DNA of 64,000 bases, taken from positions 1 to 64,000 of the forward strand of contig NZ_LYXE01000046.1 of NCBI RefSeq assembly GCF_002532075.1, given 5' to 3'. Each line of letters begins with the position of its first letter. Positions within the stretch are counted from its first letter, which is position 1. Shown piece by piece: positions 18,474 to 27,464 of the stretch. The notes under the pieces were generated by a model that did not search any database, was not told the DNA's origin, and saw only the letters and a program-made list of their open reading frames with translations. Made by a program: the position numbers and the translations under genes. The DNA is from Candidatus Chloroploca asiatica. Lineage in GTDB: Bacteria; Chloroflexota; Chloroflexia; Chloroflexales; Chloroflexaceae.

Positions 18474-19931
18474 ATGAGCGAGCTCTATAACCTGACTATT
18501 CGTGAAGCCCAGCAAGCCTTTGCGACGGGCGAACTTACATCGGTGGCCTTAACCGAGGCTCTTCTGAAGCGGATCACTGCCCTCGAACCAGCGTTACAGG
18601 TCTTTCTAACGACGACAGGCGAGCAGGCGCTCGCCGCCGCCCAAACTGCCGACGCCACACGGACTGCTACGAGTGGGCCATTGCACGGCATTCCTCTCGC
18701 GATCAAAGATGTTATCTGTACCGCTGGCGTCCGTACGACCTGCGGCTCGGCGATCCTCGAAAACTTCGTGCCACCCTACAACGCTACGGTCATTGAACGC
18801 CTCCAGGCTGCTGGCACCGTCAGTCTTGGCAAGGTCAACTGTGATGAATTTGCGATGGGATCGAGTACCGAGAATAGCGCCTTTCAGGTGACCCGCAACC
18901 CCTGGGATACCGAGCGGGTACCGGGTGGCAGCAGTGGTGGGAGCGCTGCCGCCGTTGCTGCGGGCATGGCCCTGGCGAGCCTGGGCACTGATACCGGCGG
19001 TTCGATTCGCCAACCCGCTGCCCTCTGTGGGGTCAGTGGCTTGAAACCAACCTATGGCCGGGTGAGTCGCTTTGGCTTGATCGCCTATGGCTCTTCGCTT
19101 GACCAGATCGGACCCTTTGCCTGGACTGCCGCCGACATCGCGCTGGTCTTGCAGGCGATCGCCGGTCACGACCCGCGTGACGGGACGAGCGCCACAGTCC
19201 CCGTCCCCGACTATCAAGCAGGGTTGACCGGTGATCTGCGTGGGCTGCGGGTGGGTGTGCCACGTGAGTATTTTGTCGAGGGAATGGAACCTGGGGTTGA
19301 ACAGGCTACCCGTGAAGCAATTGCCGTGTTGCGCGACCAGGGGGCTGAGGTTATTGAATTGTCATTGCCGCATACAAAATATGCCTTGCCAACATATTAT
19401 ATCGTTGCCCCCGCCGAAGCAAGTGCCAATCTTGCCCGCTATGACGGTGTCCGCTACGGCCCCCGCGAGGCAGGCACCTCGATGTGGGAAGAGATCGAAC
19501 TGACCCGCGGGCGTCGCTTTGGGGCCGAGGTACGCCGACGCATTATGCTTGGCACCTATGCACTTTCGGCGGGCTACTATGATGCCTACTATAAACGGGC
19601 GCAACAGGTGCGCACGTTGATCAAACGCGATTTTGAGCAGGCCTTTGCCCAGGTTGATCTGCTGGCAACACCGACCTCACCAACCGTGGCCTTCAAAGTC
19701 GGCCAGAAGCTCGATGATCCGCTGACGATGTACCTGAGCGATGTCTGTACCCTGCCGATTAACCTTGCCGGCGTGCCTGGTCTCGTGGTGCCCTGTGGCT
19801 TCAGCGAGGATCTGCCGGTGGGGCTGCAATTGATTGGCCGCCCCTTTGAAGAAGCAACGCTGCTGCGTGCCGGTGATGCCTATCAACAGGTCACAACCTG
19901 GCATACCCGTCGCCCGTCGCTCGTCTCGTAG
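18474..19931 (+). CDS. gatA: Aspartyl/glutamyl-tRNA amidotransferase subunit A
   Basis: 485 residues of the amidase-signature family. The catalytic triad is visible: Lys78 (AIKDV), cis-Ser153 in GGSSGGSAAA, and Ser177 in GTDTGGSIRQPA (by family numbering the nucleophile is the latter). GatA releases ammonia from glutamine, which GatB uses to convert Glu-tRNA(Gln) or Asp-tRNA(Asn) to the amidated forms. The C-terminal PINLAGVPGLVVPCGF and LPVGLQLIGRPF are typical of GatA rather than other amidases. gatB and gatC are not adjacent. First gene of a plus-strand run through panE; start preceded by AGAGAGG. Confidence 0.96.
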   Translation: MSELYNLTIREAQQAFATGELTSVALTEALLKRITALEPALQVFLTTTGEQALAAAQTADATRTATSGPLHGIPLAIKDVICTAGVRTTCGSAILENFVPPYNATVIERLQAAGTVSLGKVNCDEFAMGSSTENSAFQVTRNPWDTERVPGGSSGGSAAAVAAGMALASLGTDTGGSIRQPAALCGVSGLKPTYGRVSRFGLIAYGSSLDQIGPFAWTAADIALVLQAIAGHDPRDGTSATVPVPDYQAGLTGDLRGLRVGVPREYFVEGMEPGVEQATREAIAVLRDQGAEVIELSLPHTKYALPTYYIVAPAEASANLARYDGVRYGPREAGTSMWEEIELTRGRRFGAEVRRRIMLGTYALSAGYYDAYYKRAQQVRTLIKRDFEQAFAQVDLLATPTSPTVAFKVGQKLDDPLTMYLSDVCTLPINLAGVPGLVVPCGFSEDLPVGLQLIGRPFEEATLLRAGDAYQQVTTWHTRRPSLVS

Positions 19932-19939
19932 GCGTTTCT

Positions 19940-20440
19940 ATGCATCCAACCCTCGGTGGTCTGCGCGAAGCGGCGCTCACCCTGACCTACAATCTCTTTC
20001 TGGTTGCCCGCACGGCCAGCCGTGTTGTCACCCGCCCGACCCAGATCGGGGTGCGCGTGCTCGTGCCCCAGGGCGACCGGGTCCTGCTGGTGCGCCATCG
20101 CGGTGGGCGCTGGCCGTGGGCGCTGCCTGGTGGTGGGGCCGACGCCGGCGAGAGCCTTGAACACACCGCTCGCCGTGAATTGCGCGAAGAGGCTGGATGT
20201 CACGGCGAGGTAGCCTACCTCCACGGTCTCTTTCATAATTTTAGCGAAGGCATGAACAACTTGATTGCTGTCTTTGTCTGTCACACCAACGAGGTGCCCC
20301 ACCCGCCTGCCGGCGATCTCGAGATTGTTGAGGCTCGCTTCTTTCTCTATCGTGATCTGCCCACCAACCTTGATCCTGGCAGTCGCGAACGGATCGCCGA
20401 ATATCGCCGAGGCGAACGGGGTATGTACCGAGACTGGTAG
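19940..20440 (+). CDS. NUDIX hydrolase
   Basis: 166 residues with a complete Nudix box beginning GGGADAGESLEHTARRE and ending LREEAG. A short hydrophobic N-terminus (LTLTYNLFLVARTASRVV) precedes the fold. It follows gatA by eight bases and precedes a second, different NUDIX gene by nine, so the two are co-transcribed but are not a recent duplication (sequences differ widely outside the box). Substrate unknown. Confidence 0.9.
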   Translation: MHPTLGGLREAALTLTYNLFLVARTASRVVTRPTQIGVRVLVPQGDRVLLVRHRGGRWPWALPGGGADAGESLEHTARRELREEAGCHGEVAYLHGLFHNFSEGMNNLIAVFVCHTNEVPHPPAGDLEIVEARFFLYRDLPTNLDPGSRERIAEYRRGERGMYRDW

Positions 20441-20449
20441 GAAGAATCT

Positions 20450-20944
20450 ATGCCGTATACACCTATTGTCGGAACCCTGGGCTATGTCCTTTCGCCTGAC
20501 CAGCAGCAGGTCTTGCTGGTGCATCGCAATGCGCGCCCTGACGATCTGCACCTCGGCAAGTATAATGGACTTGGGGGCAAACTTGATCCCCACGAGGATG
20601 TTGTCGCCGGGATGCGCCGCGAATTGCGCGAAGAGGCGAGCATCGAGGCGCTCGAGCTTACCCTGCGCGGTACGATCAGTTGGCCGGGCTTTGGCAAAAA
20701 CGGCGAGGACTGGCTCGGCTTTATCTTCCTCATCACCCGCTTTACCGGCGAACCGCCAGCCAGTAATGTGGAAGGTGCGCTCGAGTGGGTTCCGCTCACG
20801 CGCCTGCTCGCCCTGGATCTCCCGCTCTGGCCCGGGGATCATTTCTTTCTCCCCCTCGTCTTTAGTTCCGATCCCCGCCAGTTTCACGGCGTCATGCCTT
20901 ATGATCAAGGCCAACCGGTACGCTGGGACTACACCTTGATATAA
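20450..20944 (+). CDS. NUDIX hydrolase, MTH1/MutT-like (8-oxo-dGTPase candidate)
   Basis: 164 residues. PYTPIVGTLGYVLSPD, NGLGGKLDPHEDVVAGMRRELREEA and the conserved W-PGFGKNGEDWLGFIFL segment resemble the MTH1/MutT 8-oxo-dGTP diphosphatase group, which sanitises the nucleotide pool. Specificity by homology only. It ends a few bases before a terminator-like hairpin. Confidence 0.88.
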   Translation: MPYTPIVGTLGYVLSPDQQQVLLVHRNARPDDLHLGKYNGLGGKLDPHEDVVAGMRRELREEASIEALELTLRGTISWPGFGKNGEDWLGFIFLITRFTGEPPASNVEGALEWVPLTRLLALDLPLWPGDHFFLPLVFSSDPRQFHGVMPYDQGQPVRWDYTLI

Positions 20945-20951
20945 ATTTCTT

Positions 20952-20994
20952 TTGCTGGTAATAAAGGCCAGCATAGCTGGTTTTTTACCAGCAA
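20952..20994 (+). terminator. Nested hairpin with T-run
   Basis: CCAGC-ATA-GCTGG (20968-20980) followed by six T (20981-20986) forms an intrinsic terminator; an outer pair TTGCTGGTAA / TTACCAGCAA (20952-20961 and 20985-20994) could form an alternative structure. It separates the NUDIX genes from the membrane protein and serS, perhaps as partial read-through. Confidence 0.75.
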
Positions 20995-21017
20995 CGTTGC
21001 TTGAAGGAGAAGCTTTT

Positions 21018-21521
21018 TTGGATGGAATGGTCGTGTTTATCCTTGTGGTTGGCGCCTTGAGTCTGCTTGCCCTCACGGTCTGGATGCTCAATCGGGCCTG
21101 GGGCGAGAATTTCCCCGGCTCTGGCGGGACACTCCCCTCCGAGTTGCTTGACCAGTATCAGGTGACGACGAGCCATCGCCCCCAAATCAAGCCTGCCCCG
21201 CACGATGATGACCTGAGTTCGTGGTGGGCTGACGACGACGATGAGCAGACCCAGGGACCCGCTGGAAGTCCGACCAGCGAGATGGTTGAGATTACCCATA
21301 CGGCAGTGCGCCAGGCAATCGTGACGTCACTCGAACGGGGAGGCAGTCCGTATGCGACCTTTTTTGTCCAGGATGCCGATAAGGTCTATCTGGCCCTGTA
21401 CCGCATTCACGATCCCGCCCAGCGTGCCACTGCTCAGCGTGTGGTCGAGGGGCTTAATGAGGGGCGCCTCAACGCCTTTTCGCTGATGGAGACCCTCCGT
21501 CATCTGCGACCCGGACAGTAG
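21018..21521 (+). CDS. Single-pass membrane protein, unknown function
   Basis: About 167 residues: an N-terminal helix (VVFILVVGALSLLALTVWML), an acidic low-complexity linker (HDDDLSSWWADDDDEQ) and a soluble C-terminal region of about 70 residues (VRQAIVTSLERGG ... LMETLRHLRPG). AAGGAG at 21003-21008 is optimally spaced from TTG 21018; ATG 21027 is an alternative. Not recognised as a named family. It sits 12 bases before serS. Confidence 0.7.
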   Translation: MDGMVVFILVVGALSLLALTVWMLNRAWGENFPGSGGTLPSELLDQYQVTTSHRPQIKPAPHDDDLSSWWADDDDEQTQGPAGSPTSEMVEITHTAVRQAIVTSLERGGSPYATFFVQDADKVYLALYRIHDPAQRATAQRVVEGLNEGRLNAFSLMETLRHLRPGQ

Positions 21522-21533
21522 CAAGGAGCTAGC

Positions 21534-22802
21534 ATGCTTGATATCAAGGTTATCCGTGAACAACCCGCTTATGTCAAAGAACAACTGGCCCGTTTTCAAG
21601 TGGATGCGGCCATTGTTGACCAGGTGCTCGGCTATGACGAGCGGCGCCGTACGCTCTTGCGCGAAGTCGAGGATCTGAAAGCGCTGCGCAATAGTGTCTC
21701 GAAAGAGATCAGCACGTTGAAGGATGCCGACTCCCGTGAAACCAAAATTCGCGAGATGCGCACGGTCGGTGACCGCATCAGTCTGCTCGATAAAGAAGTC
21801 GCCCAGGTCGAACAAGAGCAGCAAGCGGCCATGCTCGAGATCCGCAATCTGCCGCATCCCGATGTGCCCGATGGGGCTGATGATACCGCCAATCCGGTCA
21901 TCGCACAGGAGGGCGAAGAGCGTCAGTTAGGTTTTGCGGCCAAGCCCCATTGGGAACTGGTCGAGGCCCTGGGGATCGTCAATTTCGAGCAGGGTGTCAA
22001 ACTCGCTGGTTCGCGGTTCTATGTCATGCGCGGCCTCGGGGCCAGGTTGCAGCGGGCGACGATCCAGTGGTTGCTCGATCTCCACCTGGGCCAGGGCTAC
22101 GAAGAGGTCTACACCCCCTTTGTCGTCAAAGAGGCGGCACTCTGGGCGGCGGGGCAATTGCCCAAGTTCCGCGATAATCTCTATCGCGATGAAGAATCGG
22201 GCCTATGGCTCGTGCCGACCGCCGAGGTGCCCATAACAAGCCTCTATGCCGATGAGATTCTGGATGCTTCGAGGTTGCCGATCTATCACGTCGCCTACAC
22301 GCCCTGCTTCCGTAAAGAACAGTTGAGCGCCGGGCGCGATGTGCGCGGGATGAAACGGGGGCACCAGTTTGATAAGGTCGAAATGTATATGTTTACCTTC
22401 CCCGACCAGAGCTACGCTGCCCTCGAGAAGTTGCGCAGCGATGCCGAAGAATGCTGTCGGTTGCTGGGCCTGCCCTTCCGCACCAAGATTCTCTGCACCG
22501 GCGATATTGGCTTTGGGGCGGCCAAAACCTACGATATCGAAGTTTGGGCACCCGGTCAGGGCGAATGGCTAGAAGTCAGTTCCTGCTCGAATGTCGAGGC
22601 GTTCCAGGCCCGCCGTGCCAATCTGCGCTATCGGCCCGAACCAGGGGCCAAACCCGAGTACCTGCATACGCTGAATGGCTCGGGCCTGGGTCTGCCGCGG
22701 ACGATTATCGCGATCATGGAAAATTACCAGCAAGAAGACGGCAGCATCGTCGTGCCCGAGGTGCTGCGGCCCTATATGGGTGGCTGCGAGGTCATTAAAT
22801 AA
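21534..22802 (+). CDS. serS: Seryl-tRNA synthetase
   Basis: 422 residues. The N-terminal 100 residues form the long antiparallel coiled-coil arm that contacts tRNA(Ser) ([30 protein letters not shown]). The class II catalytic core follows with the [15 protein letters not shown] segment, motif 2 ([20 protein letters not shown]) and motif 3 ([16 protein letters not shown]). It charges tRNA(Ser) with serine. GGAG precedes the ATG. Typical bacterial length. Confidence 0.97.
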   Translation: MLDIKVIREQPAYVKEQLARFQVDAAIVDQVLGYDERRRTLLREVEDLKALRNSVSKEISTLKDADSRETKIREMRTVGDRISLLDKEVAQVEQEQQAAMLEIRNLPHPDVPDGADDTANPVIAQEGEERQLGFAAKPHWELVEALGIVNFEQGVKLAGSRFYVMRGLGARLQRATIQWLLDLHLGQGYEEVYTPFVVKEAALWAAGQLPKFRDNLYRDEESGLWLVPTAEVPITSLYADEILDASRLPIYHVAYTPCFRKEQLSAGRDVRGMKRGHQFDKVEMYMFTFPDQSYAALEKLRSDAEECCRLLGLPFRTKILCTGDIGFGAAKTYDIEVWAPGQGEWLEVSSCSNVEAFQARRANLRYRPEPGAKPEYLHTLNGSGLGLPRTIIAIMENYQQEDGSIVVPEVLRPYMGGCEVIK

Positions 22803-22855
22803 GGCCGTTGCGGATATTAGATTGGGGTGCTGGTCAACGGGAATGGGTCTACCCT

Positions 22856-23773
22856 ATGCGGATTGCGATCATTGGGGCCGGCGCGATCGGCGGCGTTTTT
22901 GCATGGTACCTCGCGCCGCACTGCGATCTAGTCATTGTTGATCAATGGGCCGACCATGTGGCAGCGCTGAACCGCGACGGTTTGCACTGCGAGCGCGACG
23001 GGGTCACCAAGGCGCGACGCGTACGCGCCGTGAGCGACCCCGCCCTGGCTTTTCCCGCCCAACTTGCCCTGGTGCTTGTCAAAGCGCACCAGACAACCTG
23101 GGCCGCCGAGGCGTGTGCCGCAGCGCTGGCTCCCGATGGCCTTGCTTACACGCTCCAGAATGGTCTGGGCAACCACGAAGTGCTTGCCGCCGAACTTGGT
23201 GCAACACGGGTGGGGCAGGGTGTCACCACGCTAGGCGGCACCCTGCTGGGGCCGGGGCGCGTCCGGCACGCCGGGATGGGCGCGACAACCTTGAGCCTCA
23301 CGCCAAACTCGGCGCAGGCCAACGCGCTCGCCGATCTGCTCAACCAGGCGGGGTTGCCCACGAGCATCACGGGGGACCTTGACACCCTGATCTGGGGCAA
23401 ACTGATCGTCAACGTCGGTATCAACGCCATCACGGCGCTGCTGCGCGTCCGCAACGGCGTACTCGCTGAAAACAGCGCGGCCCGCAGCCTGCTCGGGGCC
23501 GTCGTCACCGAAGCGGTGGGCGTCGCCGCGGCCCAGGGCATCACGCTGCCCTACACCGACACGGTTGCGCATGTCCTCCAGGTCGCCCGCGCCACCGCCG
23601 CGAACCAATCGTCGATGCTACAAGATCGGCTGCGCGGTGCCCCCACCGAAATCGCCACGATCAACGGCGCCATCGTCGCCCTCGGCGCAAAGCTCGGCAT
23701 CCCAACGCCATACAATGCCACGCTGGTGGCGCTGATCACCGCCCTAGAGACCTCGCAAGGCGAGGGGGGTTGA
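22856..23773 (+). CDS. panE: 2-dehydropantoate 2-reductase
   Basis: 305 residues. The N-terminus IAIIGAGAIGGVFAWYL is the NADPH-binding glycine-rich loop of ketopantoate reductases; VLVKAHQT, TLQNGLGN and the catalytic-lysine region WGKLIVNVGINAITALL, followed by SSMLQDRLRGAPTEIATINGAIV, are all family signatures. It reduces 2-dehydropantoate to pantoate in pantothenate/CoA synthesis. ATG 22856 is chosen because the glycine loop starts immediately after it. Confidence 0.93.
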   Translation: MRIAIIGAGAIGGVFAWYLAPHCDLVIVDQWADHVAALNRDGLHCERDGVTKARRVRAVSDPALAFPAQLALVLVKAHQTTWAAEACAAALAPDGLAYTLQNGLGNHEVLAAELGATRVGQGVTTLGGTLLGPGRVRHAGMGATTLSLTPNSAQANALADLLNQAGLPTSITGDLDTLIWGKLIVNVGINAITALLRVRNGVLAENSAARSLLGAVVTEAVGVAAAQGITLPYTDTVAHVLQVARATAANQSSMLQDRLRGAPTEIATINGAIVALGAKLGIPTPYNATLVALITALETSQGEGG

Positions 23774-23834
23774 CGAGTCGTTCACGACGACAGCAGATGC
23801 GCGGCGCAGCACAGGGGAACGTGGGTGTAAATGG

Positions 23835-23840
23835 TATAAT
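23835..23840 (+). promoter_or_regulatory. Extended -10 promoter of the secreted protein gene
   Basis: TGG-TATAAT, with the TG dinucleotide of an extended -10 element, 44 bases before the GTG start. No clear -35 is seen. Confidence 0.55.
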
Positions 23841-23883
23841 CGCGGTGGAGTAGGTATAGGTGGCAGAATCAAGGAGAGACCTT

Positions 23884-24750
23884 GTGTCTATCAACAGGCG
23901 CAGCCTCATAAAGCTATTACCCGCTGCAATAGCCAGTAGTTTGCTTGTGAATCAGCCGCCTGTTCCTCTCCGTGCTACTTCAACACATTCTCCTCGTATC
24001 GCCAGACACTATCAAGGGACAAACTTGTCAGGATGGGAAGTCACTCTGGGTGATGCTCTGTATGTACGCCCTGGAGAATGCCCTGTAACTCTGCGCGACA
24101 TTGAGACGGTGCATGAACCTGCTCATAGTGAACTTCGGGCCAATCTTCAGCGTCGCATCATCTTGGTGCATAACATTACGTTCAAACAGATGATCAACAA
24201 CGAAGCCATGCATTTTATTCACACATGTATCTTTAAATTTCGTCTTCCGTACTTGCCCACTACCGATGTTAATGCCGATCTGAATGCTCAGACGTTCGAA
24301 GGTGGAATTTTTGTGTGGGATGGAAGTCAAACACGGTTAGACTATGGGATGGCCTTCCAGTGGGGGCTGAATCCTTGGATTGAAGGTGAGCATGTGGGGG
24401 CCTTTGGCGTCATGAGTTCTTGGACTACTACGCATGATGATGATGGTACGTGGAGAGCTGTGGGCCACCTCACTCCCGACACCGAATGGCATGAAGTGAA
24501 AATGGTCGTCAATTATCCAGGGCAGACAACTGCGCTGTGGGTTGACAACAAACACTATGGCACGCAGTTCACCAGTATTCCGAAGCCCGACACGTGGGGC
24601 ACCGAGATTGCTGCACGATTTCAGGTGGAAATCATCAGCATTTATCCTGAACCGACTGGATTACGTGCGATGCATCAAGCCCAGGTTAAGGATTGGTCTT
24701 GGACGTGGAAGCGGGCGCATGGTGTCTTTTTACCTACCATCCGCAAATAG
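23884..24750 (+). CDS. Secreted protein of unknown function, probable Tat signal
   Basis: 288 residues from GTG 23884, which has AAGGAG seven bases upstream (a GTG at 23860 has none). The N-terminus SINRRSLIKLLPAAIASSLL fits a twin-arginine signal (R-R-x-L-I-K then a hydrophobic stretch), implying export of a folded, possibly cofactor-bearing or lectin-like protein. The body is rich in aromatic residues and beta propensity (EGGIFVWDGSQ, TTALWVDNKHYG), suggesting a jelly-roll such as a concanavalin-like fold, but no family is recognised. Base composition is noticeably more AT-rich than its neighbours, which may indicate acquisition. Confidence 0.7.
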   Translation: MSINRRSLIKLLPAAIASSLLVNQPPVPLRATSTHSPRIARHYQGTNLSGWEVTLGDALYVRPGECPVTLRDIETVHEPAHSELRANLQRRIILVHNITFKQMINNEAMHFIHTCIFKFRLPYLPTTDVNADLNAQTFEGGIFVWDGSQTRLDYGMAFQWGLNPWIEGEHVGAFGVMSSWTTTHDDDGTWRAVGHLTPDTEWHEVKMVVNYPGQTTALWVDNKHYGTQFTSIPKPDTWGTEIAARFQVEIISIYPEPTGLRAMHQAQVKDWSWTWKRAHGVFLPTIRK

Positions 24751-24841
24751 TCGCGCTGGGCATACCTCAGTTTTCGGCACCACACGTCGGCAACTGATTC
24801 GTAGTCTGGGAACCAAGTCTCCCGAGACCCCTCAGTCAGGC

Positions 24842-24894
24842 TTGACAAGTATTTTTGATATATGCTAAACTAAATTTTAGGTAAGCCAAAATTT
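24842..24894 (+). promoter_or_regulatory. Promoter and candidate metalloregulator site of the znuA-like gene
   Basis: TTGACA (24842-24847), an 18-base spacer and TAAACT (24866-24871) are followed at once by an imperfect palindrome AAATTTTAGG-taag-CCAAAATTT (24872-24894). Its TTAGGTAAGCC core resembles half of a DtxR/IdeR box. A DtxR-family gene is present at 52438-53214. Regulation is inferred. Confidence 0.45.
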
Positions 24895-24920
24895 GAAAAG
24901 ATGAGGTGGAGCGTAACCCT

Positions 24921-25871
24921 ATGTTGATGCGTATGCTTAGTCTGATCGTTGTTGCTATTATTTTCCTTGCTGCCTGTGGGCCTGCCGCTGACGTTGCGCC
25001 ACCCGCGACCGATGGGGCGGCTTCGCCCCTCAGGGTGGTCGCAACGACCCAGCAAATTGCCGATATGGTTCAGAATATCGCCCAGGATCGGGTTGAACTT
25101 ACGACGTTGCTCGGGCCAGGCCTTGATCCGCACTCGTATGTTGCCACCGAGGGTGATTTGCAGACCTTTCAACAGGCCGATCTGATCCTTTACAACGGTC
25201 TGCAACTCGAAGCACAGCTCGAGCGGGTGCTGAAGCAGATCGGTGAACGGGGGCAGGTGCGTACCGTCGCTGTGGCCGAGCAACTTGATGCCCAGCTCCT
25301 GCTACAGTGGGAGCCAGAAGAGGGCAAGCCGTATGATCCTCATATCTGGAATGATGTCCAGCTCTGGATCAAGGTGACCGACATCGTTCGGGATACCCTG
25401 AGTGAACTTGATCCTGACAATGCAGCGTTGTATGCAGCAAATACCGCTGCGTATGTCACTGAACTCGAAGCGCTCCATACCTACTTGCTGGCCGAGGTCG
25501 AGCGCATTCCCGAGACCCAGCGCATCCTGGTGACAGCGCATGATGCCTTCGGCTACCTTGGTCATGCCTACGGGCTGGCGGTTGAGGCGGTGCAGGGGAT
25601 CAGCACCACCAGCGAAGCGAGCGTTGGTGACATCCAGGCGCTGGCTACGCTCATCGTGGAGCGCAACGTCCCGGCGATTTTCGTTGAGTCAACGATTTCA
25701 CCGCGTACCATCGAAGCCGTGCAGCAGGCCGTGCGTGCCCAGGGCCGTGAAGTTGCCATTGGCGGCGAGCTCTACTCTGATGCGATGGGCGAACCAGGCA
25801 CGCCTACCGGGACATACATTGGCATGATGCGTCACAATATGGATACGATTGTGGCCGCACTTGCCCAGTAA
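24921..25871 (+). CDS. Zn/Mn ABC transporter substrate-binding lipoprotein (ZnuA/MntA family)
   Basis: 316 residues. Signal peptide with lipobox IFLAAC places the mature protein on the outer face of the cell membrane. The cluster-9 solute-binding fold is shown by VVATTQQIADMVQNIA, GPGLDPHSY, PYDPHIWND, VTAHDAFGYL and a final Glu/Asp-bearing FVESTISP ... GGELYSDAMG. The two His in DPH motifs and the His/Glu/Asp later on form the metal site. No His-rich loop is present, which argues slightly for manganese over zinc. Permease and ATPase genes are absent from the neighbourhood. Bounded by a terminator. Confidence 0.88.
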   Translation: MLMRMLSLIVVAIIFLAACGPAADVAPPATDGAASPLRVVATTQQIADMVQNIAQDRVELTTLLGPGLDPHSYVATEGDLQTFQQADLILYNGLQLEAQLERVLKQIGERGQVRTVAVAEQLDAQLLLQWEPEEGKPYDPHIWNDVQLWIKVTDIVRDTLSELDPDNAALYAANTAAYVTELEALHTYLLAEVERIPETQRILVTAHDAFGYLGHAYGLAVEAVQGISTTSEASVGDIQALATLIVERNVPAIFVESTISPRTIEAVQQAVRAQGREVAIGGELYSDAMGEPGTPTGTYIGMMRHNMDTIVAALAQ

Positions 25872-25884
25872 GCGCTGTTCTCTG

Positions 25885-25933
25885 TTGGTGCATTGAAAAA
25901 AGCCAGCGTAGCTGGCTTTTTTCAATGCACCAA
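25885..25933 (+). terminator. Intrinsic terminator, 23-bp perfect arms
   Basis: Arms 25885-25907 and 25911-25933 around GTA, with a six-T run inside the descending arm. It ends the metal-binding lipoprotein gene. Confidence 0.92.
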
Positions 25934-26049
25934 CGCTGAGGCGGCAACCTGCGCCCCTGTGCGTGAAACGTGGGGGGCAACAACGTTTATCTAGACAGAA
26001 TGTTACGGCAATTCTGGGCCTACAAGCCCCTATCCGCGATGCATTTTGG

Positions 26050-26055
26050 TATAAT
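26050..26055 (+). promoter_or_regulatory. Extended -10; leaderless start
   Basis: TGG-TATAAT ends seven bases before the ATG at 26062, so transcription would begin at or next to the start codon, giving a leaderless mRNA. No ribosome-binding site is present between them. Confidence 0.65.
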
Positions 26056-26061
26056 ACGCCT

Positions 26062-27432
26062 ATGCCTACCTTGACGATTGATGGTACGCGCATCTATGCG
26101 CGCGAAGAGGGGCCGCGAACAGGCCAGATCTGCCTACTGATCCACGGCTGGTCAAGTTCGTGGTATGCGATGTCGCCGCTGTTGCCTATTCTCAGCCGGC
26201 GTTTTCATTGTCTTGCCGTTGATCTGCCTGGTTATGGCAATTCCGAACGTCTCCCGACGCGTACCACGATCATGCGTTATGTCGATCTGTTGGCGAAACT
26301 CGTTCAGGAATTTACCGATAGCCCAGTTACCCTCGTGGGCCATTCGATGGGGGGGATGATCAGCATCACTATGGCGCTGCGCTATCCTCAGCTGATCGAT
26401 CGCATGGTGCTGCTTGCCCCAACGATCAGTGGGCAACTCTCGGCGTGGATTACCTATGCGATTGCGCCAATTACGATGCTCGAGCGCCATACGATTGCCG
26501 ATCGCCTGGTTTCGGCGCTGGAGCCGTCGTTGTTGCGCATTACGGATCGTTTGATGCGCCCTGCCTCGTTTGCCGAACGGAGTGCGATTAGCGAGGCTGA
26601 TTATCTTCGGTTGCGGGCCGATGCGCGCCGTCCGGGGCAGGGTCGTGTGCGCGCCGAGTGTTATACTGCGATGCGCGACAATGATCTCCGTGGCCGCTTG
26701 CGCAACTTGGAAACGCCGGCCCTGGTCATCTGGGGGGCCGAGGATAATACTGTTCCCCTGCGTGATGCCGGGGTTGTCGCCGATGAGTGGGTTGGCGCTG
26801 ATTTGCGTATTGTGCCCAAGGCCGGTCATTGGCCACAGTTCGAGACGCCTGAGTTCACCTGGCGCATGCTGGCCTCCTACCTGGCGTTGCCCCTCATTAC
26901 GACGCGCCTGGAGGACTCGACGACCTCGGCGGTCATTACGAGCGAAGTGGCTGCTTTTCTCGCCAACTCGGATCTTGGCACTGGTTTGAGTCTCGCGCAG
27001 CGTACGCGTCTGGCTGGTCTGATGCGCCGACGCGTCCATCAAGCCGGGGTAATGGTGGCTGAAGCTGATGAAGCCTGCACCGATCTCTATCTGATCCAGG
27101 ATGGCTCGGTCGAAGTCTGGACAAGTGCCGTTGATGAACATAGCCCACCGCGCCAGCTTGCGACGGTCTTGCGCGGCCAACTCACCGGTGAAATGGCCCT
27201 GATTGATGGGGGGCGCCGGAGTGCAGCGCTGCGGGCTGGGTCAGATGGGGCCGTGGTGCTGGTGTTGCAGCGTGAACAGTTGCGTGCGCTGGTCGAAGAT
27301 GATCCGGCCCTCGGCAATGCCGTTGTCTGGAACCTAGCCTCGTCGCTGGCGTTGCGTTTGCGCCTCGCGAATTTCCAGATGCAAATGCTGGCCACACAAC
27401 TGCAAGGTGGTGTGGTTGGCGAGACAGTATGA
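26062..27432 (+). CDS. Alpha/beta hydrolase fused to a cyclic-nucleotide-binding domain
   Basis: 456 residues. Residues 1-265 are a complete alpha/beta hydrolase: oxyanion LLIHGWSSSWY, nucleophile GHSMGG, acid in VIWGAEDNTVP and His in AGHWPQFE. Residues about 300-430 match the Crp/cNMP-binding beta-barrel: LRGQLTGEMALIDGGRRSAALRAGSDGAVVLVLQREQL (the phosphate-binding cassette normally reads GE-A-L-x-RSA). In this cassette GEMALIDGGRRSAAL keeps Gly-Glu and Arg-Ser-Ala, so ligand binding is plausible. The fusion suggests a hydrolase under allosteric control, although structural cNMP-like domains that bind nothing also exist. Overlaps the next frame slightly; leaderless promoter. Confidence 0.86.
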   Translation: MPTLTIDGTRIYAREEGPRTGQICLLIHGWSSSWYAMSPLLPILSRRFHCLAVDLPGYGNSERLPTRTTIMRYVDLLAKLVQEFTDSPVTLVGHSMGGMISITMALRYPQLIDRMVLLAPTISGQLSAWITYAIAPITMLERHTIADRLVSALEPSLLRITDRLMRPASFAERSAISEADYLRLRADARRPGQGRVRAECYTAMRDNDLRGRLRNLETPALVIWGAEDNTVPLRDAGVVADEWVGADLRIVPKAGHWPQFETPEFTWRMLASYLALPLITTRLEDSTTSAVITSEVAAFLANSDLGTGLSLAQRTRLAGLMRRRVHQAGVMVAEADEACTDLYLIQDGSVEVWTSAVDEHSPPRQLATVLRGQLTGEMALIDGGRRSAALRAGSDGAVVLVLQREQLRALVEDDPALGNAVVWNLASSLALRLRLANFQMQMLATQLQGGVVGETV

Positions 27433-27464
27433 AGTGTAGGGCTAGCTCAGCCGAGGAAGAGTGC

